NCBI GenBank assembly: GCA_946122785.1
Contig: CAMGYJ010000006.1
Span: forward strand, 36,476,066-36,540,065
Origin: Linum tenue
Taxonomy: Eukaryota > Streptophyta > Magnoliopsida > Malpighiales > Linaceae
Reading direction: 5' to 3'
Length of the DNA: 64,000 nucleotides
Shown here: piece after piece, positions 56,811-64,000 of the stretch
Layout: each line of letters opens with the position of its first letter
How positions within the stretch are numbered: position 1 is the first letter of the stretch
Program-made: the position numbers and the translations under genes
The notes under the pieces: generated by a model
The model's database searches: none
Told to the model about the DNA's origin: nothing
What the model saw: the letters and a program-made list of their open reading frames with translations, nothing else

Positions 56811-57011
56811 TTAAGAAAAGTGATGTTTGATTGGATAACCATCAATATGTATCCATAGTGAGGCAATCAATCTCGCAAACATCGGGTTGCGATTAGATAA
56901 AATAAAAGTGAGCATCCATTTGATGCAGCAAGCCATAAAATTCACAAATGATCCACGTGATTGATGTATTGTTCTGCATACACGTCCATAAAATCTCAAG
57001 AGATTTGTCAA
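56811..57011 (-). pseudogene. Copia integrase core fragment
   Basis: The minus-strand frame includes GSFVNFMACCIKWMLTFIL and NPMFARLIASLWIHIDGYPI. Copia integrases of one large plant group have GPFRYFMVLIDASTRWS, NVAFARLLAQ and DYPIK at the same spacing. The catalytic aspartate in VLID is changed (ACCIK), so it is inactive. Confidence 0.65.
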
Positions 57012-57556
57012 CTCTTATACAAGCGATGATCAATTGTTCTATTCTCCTTGAGAACAAACATGCCATAATAACTCATTTATTTGAAGAGTTCTTTGACTTC
57101 TAATATGATGTTCTCATGAATTCTCAAAGAACTTTTTTCACATCAAGATCCAGGATGGTCTAACCGGACCAACCAATTATCAAGTTATCAAATCTTGTAA
57201 ACTTCTGGTTTACACTTTTATGTGTACTGATTGTACTAATATACATGTAGTACATATTTGTGATGCAAATATTAGTTTCACTATTTTCTTGATAAGATAT
57301 TCATTTTACGAATATCCTTTTAATTGGGTAATGCATCATCACTAGGTAGTTTGGTTCCTTCAGACCACAAAATTGGCTCCCTTTAAAGCTTTATCATATT
57401 TTGTACCATATTCCACCCTTCCGGGGACTTATGATTTGATGCATTCTTAGTAAACACAAATTCATAGTGAATATCATAACAAAATTGTTATCATGACTAC
57501 AAAATTTGTTTTTTTTTTTAGAATGTGTATACTTTGAGAAAAAACCTTGAGGAGCG

Positions 57557-57739
57557 TTGGCTGATCTTTTTGACGTTGCTAACGTGGTAGGCGGTGTACT
57601 CACTGTAAGTAGAGCTCCCCAAGAAATGATAAGTTGGTCTGCCTTTGATAGTGACCTTGAACTTGCTGTTGGTGAGCTTCACCTCACGATCGGTTTTGAT
57701 CCTAAGAAGATCACATATATTGCTTTTTTGGACTTATAG
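57557..57739 (+). other. Short open frame, unrecognised
   Basis: 60 codons from ATG 57557 (DVANVVGGVLTVSRAP, DSDLELAVGELHLTIG). The minus strand is also largely open here. Composition is less AT-rich than its surroundings, so it may be part of a decayed gene. I cannot assign it. Confidence 0.25.
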
Positions 57740-57779
57740 TGACGATTACATTCTCCAGTGAACACCCGCATCACTTTAG

Positions 57780-58158
57780 GAGACATGTTTTCCATTTTTT
57801 TTTTTTTTTGTCAATAGTGTGTTCGTAGGGTGTAAACTAGAAAAGGGAAGGTAAAAGTGCAAGAGAGTAACTTCGATATTCGTTAAGATGACATGTAACA
57901 AATTTTAGGATGATGTTTCGAAACCCTAATAGTAATGGTGAAATGCTAACGTTGAGATATGCATTTTTTTTTTGTCTTGGTGGCATTATTGTTTTGCCAA
58001 CAAAGTGAATAAAGATTAAAAATCTTTGAATTCATCGTGCGTTTAGAGCTAACAATCAAAATAATATTCTAAAAAAAATCAATACAATATTTCCTAGCCA
58101 TCCTTCCAGACTCTAGTCTTACGGTAGAAGCCAACTAGAGCCAAGGCATCATCATAGT
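57780..58158. other. No gene seen
   Basis: AT-rich, with T-runs near 57796 and 57966. Nothing recognised. Confidence 0.5.
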
Positions 58159-58168
58159 CATAGTATAT

Positions 58169-59457
58169 GGGTAAATTGCAAGTTTGGTCACTGAAATTAC
58201 TAAAATATTTCACATTTGCCACTAAAATTACTTTATTACATTCGTGGTCATTAAAATTAGTTTAACAATTCAAGTTTGGTCACTCTCTGTTAACCTCAGT
58301 TAGTCTCCATTAAAAGATTCCGTTAAGTGCTGATGTGGCTAACAGAATCGTCCAAACAGCCTAATTTAATCTGAATAAATGGAGACCCGACCCGACACGT
58401 CATTTTGACCCGCCATATCAAATTTCTCAACCCAACCCATGAATCAACCAGATATAAACCCAACTCATGACCTGTTTCCACCCGACCCGCCCAATTTCAA
58501 TAATCTTTTAGGCCGGTGTCGTTAAGTACCGATGTCGCTTTTGCCGATCGTTCCTCCTCTGCCTGGAAACCAACAGGGCCCCAAAAGAAAAAATCTCTGA
58601 CCTGATTTACTCCCCCATGAACAACTCCGACCTCAACACTTCCTCCACCCCCTAACCCCCAATCATCAAAACCCCGACCAAAATCCCCACGTCCAAGCCA
58701 CCATCATCTATACCAAAGCCGCCGATAACCATCTCAAAACCCGCAGCGATGACCACGACTACTAGTGATAAATCGAAGACCTTGTTGAGTCCCGGGAGAT
58801 TAGTATTTAACTGATAGGGACTTGAACTTGTTGTCGTTGGGAATCTTGACATCGAGTGATAAATCAAAGACATAGACATAAGAATCTTATATCCAACTCT
58901 CTCTGTCTCTCTAGTGCGGGTTGACGGTGGCGAAGAAGAGACAGAAAAGATGCAGATGGAAATATGTGAGTTTTGATTCGGAGAAGAAAGAAGGGTTGAC
59001 GGCGGCGGAGAAGAAGCCCACGGATGCCTTCGCCTTCTCGATTGAGGTCGGGGAAGCTCAGTCCCTAGCCTTCTCTTGCACCTTGTCTGTTGTTGTCTAG
59101 GTGTGTGTCCAGAACCAGAAACAGTCACTGCCGACTGAACTAGACCTTGAATCACCGCAGGAGGAAATCAATAAGGAAACAACATGTGTGGGGAGAGACG
59201 CCAGAGGTCCGTTACCAACTCTTTCAGTCGCATTCCTTTCTCCCTCAGAGGCGCAAATCGTAGAGAGAAGAGAACATCGCCGACTTTTCATTGCATTTTT
59301 TTGGGCAATGAAGAAAGATAGGGAAGGCTGAGAGAGGTATTGACTCGGGGAGAAGGGTGAAGAGGAGCACATATCGGGTTAGGAATGGAATGAAGTAATT
59401 TTAGTAGCAAGTGTGAACTTTTATAGCAATTCCCGTGACCAAACTTGCAATTTACCC
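58169..59457. mobile_element. TIR element with 10-bp duplication, MULE-like
   Basis: Ends are GGGTAAATTGCAAGTTTGGT on both sides (right side as complement). The flanks CATAGTATAT at 58159-58168 and 59458-59467 are identical. The terminal sequence continues with loosely conserved GTCAC and ACTAAAATTAC. It has no transposase. The interior (58560-59330) is GC-richer and gene-like, with a 167-codon minus-strand frame. Confidence 0.8.
58652..59155 (-). other. Gene-like frame inside the TIR element, unrecognised
   Basis: 167 codons on the minus strand. An arginine/proline/serine-rich first half (RRRRHPWASSPPP) is followed by FDLSLVVVVIAAGFEMVIGG and a glycine-rich end. The plus strand is also partly open. 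It could be a captured exon. No domain is known to me. Confidence 0.3.
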
Positions 59458-59511
59458 CATAGTATATATATGCAAACACACTTCAATAATGATTAATCAA
59501 ATATCAATTAA

Positions 59512-61395
59512 TGTAACATCATACCCTATACGTTTAGCCTTATCATATTGTTCATATAATTGCAGCGGAATTTAACTTGGGTGTTACATTAATTCCTAAA
59601 ACTGACCCAACTAAAATTTCGACATGAATTACTCACGTAATGGGCTAACAGTTCTTGCAACTAATTCTTCAAAATCATTTATCTGAATCCCTGCATTCAT
59701 AGACATACATATATACTCACAACCATATACATTAGTTATTCATAGCCATAGTCACAGTTTCATACTCCACCACTGCATACCAAACTTATACATGCCATAA
59801 TCTTCACAACTTACACAACCACACAATTATATACATATCATCAACTTTCACATCTGTGGATATCTCACACTACATCAAAAGCTAGTATGCACATAAAAGA
59901 GGGTCATCTCTTAGCTGAGTGAGACAATCATTGCATCGTGAATGCATAACAAAGCATATCCCTATCATACATCTAGCAATGAATCCAAAACACCAGGATC
60001 AGACCTCAGCCATCCGAGTTTCCAATAGGCAAAAGACTCAACCACATTAACTTATTCATATGCGTCTTATCATATTTTATATATAGGCGTCTAACTACTC
60101 CCATGCTAATAACTCTCTCGGGAAACATACCCCACATCCCGTCGGATGTAGTCATACATACCTCAACATTCCATCGGATGTGTTCATACATACCTCACAC
60201 CACTATGGGTGTAGTCATACCCCGACACCGCTCTGGGTGTGGTCATATCTCGTGAGAAATCTTCAGTCAGCACCACATGAGAGATGTGACTATCATACAT
60301 ACCATAATAAACTAATAGCATAGGGATCCCTAATTACTATATAATTGACCATGAGACAATAACACTCTTGCTTGGTATCCTTATACATGATTCATGTCTC
60401 ATCTTGCTTAATCTTAAATCGTTACTTGCACATGAACTTGACCTGGCCATAATTGGCTCAATATAGGTAAACCAGGAGTCGTATAATTGCACTTCCTAGG
60501 GATGAACCATCGTGCAAGTCATTCTACTTAAACATCATAATATCACCATGGGAAGTATATTTCCCCACTTGTGAGTCCAAATACAACAATCATGAAAAAT
60601 GATACTCAATCACCTTTTCGAACCATCATAAGGAATATCAACAGTTAAGTCCACAAATGGCAACATATATGCAATCATCAACATAAACAAGGTCCATAAG
60701 GATTAGGGCAAGACAATAATAGCATATAGCACTCAAGGGTTCATCATATAGCACAAAAATTCATACACCCCTAATCATGTCATTTTAGTTCACCTAAGCA
60801 TCAATATTATTGTCGTGATACAATAAACCCGGTATGTCGTGCTAATCCCTCACCGGTTCTGGTCGTTCAAACACAAGTTTTAGCCTCCCGTACTAAAACG
60901 TTGCTTTTCTCAAACAAACTCGGAATCAAAATTTGAAACCGTCCTAATACCCCATCGCCGTAAGAAGCTCGTATATGAAATTCGGGATTAATCCGGCTTT
61001 TGGATCCTCCAAAACTTAATTTCCTTCGATCAGAAATTAAAGAACTTACTGACCCAAAACTTTGTTACAAACCTTGAAATCAATGAACTAGACTATATGG
61101 AAGGATCACGTACCGATTATGGGATTTTCGGATTCCTTAAACCCTAGAACCAATCTCTACGATTTACTCCCGGAGATCCCCTGTCTCTAGACTTTGTCCC
61201 TAGGTCGTGAAAATGGAATAATGAGAACCGAAGGAAAAGAAAGGTATATATATAAGTTGAGGGAAAGGTGGGTGGTAACTGTACTTATCCTAGCCGCTTC
61301 ACCTCTTTTTATTTTCATTTGTTTTCCCTCTGGCGATTCCTCTCCCGCGACACACATATGTGTTTTAAAAGAATAATTACCCTACAATTAATTTA
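59512..61395 (-). repeat. Gypsy LTR, minus orientation
   Basis: Starts TGTAACATCATACCC on the plus strand and has ATTGCAGCGGAATT near 59561, the counterpart of ATTGCAGCGGGAAA in the LTR at 38741. A minus-strand TATA-rich motif (TATATATATACC) lies near 61255-61243. The high end and any internal region were not identified. It may be solo or truncated. Confidence 0.5.
60115..60250. repeat. Short imperfect tandem repeat with dyads
   Basis: Four units of the form ACATCCCGTCGGATGTAGTC plus ATACATACCTCA, changing to CACCACTATGGGTGTAGTCA. Each unit has a small inverted pair (ACATCC/GGATGT, CACC/GGTG) that is kept as the sequence varies. Confidence 0.6.
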
Positions 61396-62930
61396 TAGAT
61401 ATACTAGGTGGCGATGTCGCGCCTTGTCGCGGGCAGAGATGGCCTATGGGCATATATTATGTGGTCTATTATGGTGTTTTGTTAGTATTGTTAGTATAAA
61501 TTTAATTTTTCGTTAGCGATGTTAGTAATATTGACTGAGAAGAGATATATGGCGGTCAATATCCAATTATTTATAAAAAAATTTGGCTAGTAAATGATAT
61601 TTAGCTAAACCCAAGTAGACACATTGATTATAGCTATGGTATGAGTGACGTATATATGAGTTTGAAAGTTTGTAGATGGAAGTTTATATTCCTTTTGTTT
61701 CTCTATAGAGTATTTTTTTTTCACCCGGGCTAGAATTTTCAACAAATATACATGAAATGTTTAGCTAGATATAAACACATATCAAACCCCATAGTGGAAA
61801 ATGACGACTTTCCAATAAGTAATAACCATATATATTTATTTTTAATTGGGCTCGACATTGAGTTGAACAAAGTTAGTGGTTCATAGTTCAATTATTAGTT
61901 TTCTAGACTGTTGGTGAGTCGTGTATGGACCCGTTCATACTTGTGATTATAATAATTAAAAATAGTATACTAATTAGGGTTAGACGAACAAGGCAAAGAA
62001 AGAAATAAAGAAAGGGTTATGGAAGACGAGTGAAAAATGAACGAAAAGGAATTAGATTATAGAAAGGTTTTCACCAATTCTTTTAGTTAGCTGTCAATAC
62101 AACAGTAAACCATTTTCACAGTAGCAATTTATCGACACTCACTTATGTAGATGTCACATATTTTATTATATGTAGTTAATAGAAGTTTGTTTAGTACCCG
62201 TAAATGTATTCAATGAGTTTATAAATTCGCTCTTGCAATATTTTAGAGTTGTATGTCTTTTATCATTTATTTAATGTTTCACATAATGATCAAATATAAA
62301 ATGGTCGAATCTTCTCCTATAGTTGAGTGATACAATATCTTGTATTGTACAAACTAAATTTATAATTTTATGTTATGGTGGATAAGATTCATGAATTGGT
62401 TCGAGAGGATTGGTGGGTTGGATTCATGGACTCAAGTGAAATATAAACATTAGACAAATATGTAAATTTGAAAAAATTGTAGGTATGAAAATCTCATAAA
62501 ATTAGATACCAAAACATAATTGTTCAATGATTTGATATTAAAATTAAATTTGGGGTATCAAAATATAAAATTTATATTATAGTAACCAAGTTGTGATTTA
62601 ATTAAATTTGAGGTATCAAAATGTATATTATTTGGCAACAGTAACCTAACTTTCACTTTATATATATTAATGTACTAATCGATGTGTATCCTATCGTACA
62701 ATATTTCGATTTTCGTCGAAATACAATCGAAATACTTGATTTAAATCACATATTTTCTTGAAGACCGAAATACCAATTTAATCAAAACGGAATGTTACAA
62801 TTATATTCTTGGTTTATCTCGAACCTATATTGTGTTAGAGCGAGCATTGTGATTTAATCCAAAAACATATTTATCTTGCCAAAGGTTCAGGCTTAGTAAA
62901 GAGAAACAAATAAGTCCAGTTCAACAAAAA
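61396..62930. other. AT-rich stretch, no gene seen
   Basis: No open frame of interest and no recognised repeat terminus. Confidence 0.5.
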
Positions 62931-62933
62931 TAG

Positions 62934-63150
62934 AGCTGTCAAAATGTAACCCGCCCGATCAACCCGACTCGCAACCCGATTTGACTAAAAGTCAATAACC
63001 TGTAACCCGTCTGACCCGCAACCCGCCCAATCCGCAACCCGACAACTCCGCAACCCGACCAACCTGCAACTCGATCGACCGCAACCCGATTAACCCGCAA
63101 CCCGACTAACCCGAACCAGTAACCCGACCAACCCGCAGCCCGACTATAAT
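62934..63150. repeat. AACCCG-type minisatellite at the edge of an unidentified element
   Basis: Begins AGAGCTGTCAAAATGTAACC and continues with about 15 units such as CAACCCG(A/C)CC and ACCCGCAACCCGA. Related sequence recurs at 63950-64000 and runs off the window. The pattern is known from non-autonomous hAT-like plant elements. The class is tentative. Confidence 0.55.
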
Positions 63151-63949
63151 AGTAGGAATTCGATGAAGATAAACTATAAGTTGACATTTAAAATCCTAGT
63201 TCACTAAAGTCTGATCATTACATCATCAATTATTAACTTAGTATAATAAATTAATAATATACATCATCAACCTATTAATGCATATAACATCATCAAATAT
63301 TGATTTAGATACATCATCAACCTAATAGTGCACATAACATTATATAATATTAATTTAGCATAATAAGATAATTATAAGATTTAAAATTCAAATATCATGG
63401 TCCTATCATAAAAAAGACTAATAATAGTTCACAAAAGACTGATCATAAGCAACTCCAAATCACACCACTTAGGGTTATGATCTGAAGAGTGAAGAAGAGT
63501 TTTGAAAAATCCAAGTTAGTGAACAATACAGCGCGGCCTTACTACGAAAAAATTGGAAGTTTTTGAGCTACCAAAATTAATCCTGCTTCATTTTTCATCT
63601 TCCCTCCCACCGGAACCAAAAAAGCCCGCTTTTTCACATTTTCCATTCTTTACATTTTCTCGTAATGCTCCAAAATTATAAGCAAATTTTTTGATTCTGG
63701 AGCCAAATATTCGGCAACTAAAATAGCAAACGGGAAAAATTGTGGGCGGCAAAAATGGAGTAAAATTTTGGTCAGGAAAATTAAAGTGTCTCAATTCTTA
63801 TAGAGTTCAAATTATGAGTTGTGTTTTTTTGGAGTCCCAACTCTGAAGTCGTGTGGTCCAAAAAATGAGGGAGAAGACTTTGAGTACAAATTTCTTTTTA
63901 TAGAATAATGAGAGTTATCACCGATTGGCCCGCAAAAAGTAACGCGATG
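63151..63949. other. AT-rich interior between two AACCCG blocks
   Basis: Contains short direct repeats (ACATCATCAACCTA at about 63263 and 63311) and no gene. It probably belongs to the same element as the flanking AACCCG blocks. Confidence 0.4.
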
Positions 63950-64000
63950 TGCTGGTCCGCAACCCGACCCGCCCGACCCGCAACCCGATTGACCCGCACC

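Larger units (their letters stand above)
54242..57500 (-). mobile_element. Ty1/copia internal region, decayed, minus strand
   Basis: The sequence just inside the LTR (CTCCCCCTTGGATGACCAC, GCCTCGTTAAAAACCTTACC) is a common plant copia signature. Moving to higher coordinates on the minus strand come RT, then integrase traces, in the copia order integrase-RT. Gag and the 5' LTR are not recognised, so the upper end near 57.5 kb is uncertain. Confidence 0.7.

Noticed and set aside
60115..60250. CRISPR-like array
   Set aside because: Few imperfect units without unique spacers, in plant retrotransposon DNA.
62934..63150. Interstitial telomere repeat
   Set aside because: Units are AACCCG with GACC/GCAA interruptions, not TTTAGGG or its complement.

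Overview
This is plant nuclear DNA, from an angiosperm with a repeat-rich genome and probably a eudicot. The evidence is nested Athila-like, Tat-like and other Ty3/gypsy LTR retrotransposons, a Ty1/copia element, a LINE tail, a Helitron helicase relic, Mutator-like (MULE) and other terminal-inverted-repeat elements, and the broken exons of one recognisable host gene, a MAF1 homologue (repressor of RNA polymerase III). I see no bacterial genes, CRISPR array or rRNA. Almost every coding trace is decayed. The one long intact reading frame (444-1823) belongs to a retrotransposon.

Layout. 1-5041 is the 3' part of an Athila-like element (A1): intact env-position ORF, long 3' noncoding region, polypurine tract and 3' LTR. 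5042 to about 12.6 kb is a minus-strand Tat-like gypsy relic (gag, protease and RT fragments, PBS) carrying a complete 3.34-kb solo LTR of another Tat/Ogre-type element at 5319-8657 (TSD GGTTG). From about 12.7 kb runs a degenerate MULE transposase with a C-terminal OTU-type cysteine protease domain. Its reading frame is cut at 14617 by a complete Athila-like element (A2, 14618-24658, TSD ACCAA) and resumes at 24664-24950. A2 carries gag, protease and an env-position ORF but has lost RT, RNase H and the integrase core, keeping only an integrase-tail-like segment. 25.4-29.5 kb holds pieces of a second Athila-like family (B), rearranged, with a reversed LTR. 29.6-32.7 kb is a gypsy LTR, and 32.7-34.5 kb a Helitron helicase split by a MITE.

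36.4-50.0 kb is the MAF1 locus: six exons, then a minus-strand non-coding gypsy element (LARD-like, 38741 to about 48936) that entered at or in exon 7, then four further exons. That element carries a LINE tail and a 3.25-kb MULE (41736-44989, 9-bp TSD) that looks like a Pack-MULE with a receptor-kinase-like fragment and a head-to-head minisatellite. 51.4-54 kb is a nested palindromic element with gene-like sequence. 54-57.5 kb is a minus-strand copia relic. 58.2-59.5 kb is a TIR element with a 10-bp TSD. 59.5-61.4 kb is another gypsy LTR. The last 3 kb is AT-rich with an ACCCG-type minisatellite that runs off the window.

Most interesting. (1) The Athila-like elements carry clusters of the dyad CACGGCCGTG and its half sites. 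The outer bases differ between families, but in A2 and family B the LTR and the internal spacer carry the same version. In LTR B and the A2 spacer the clusters lie just upstream of TATA-like motifs. (2) The A2 spacer also has a possible donor and acceptor, so the env-position ORF may have its own promoter and leader intron. (3) A MULE-OTU gene can be followed across its interruption. (4) A MAF1 gene has been destroyed by a stack of nested transposons.
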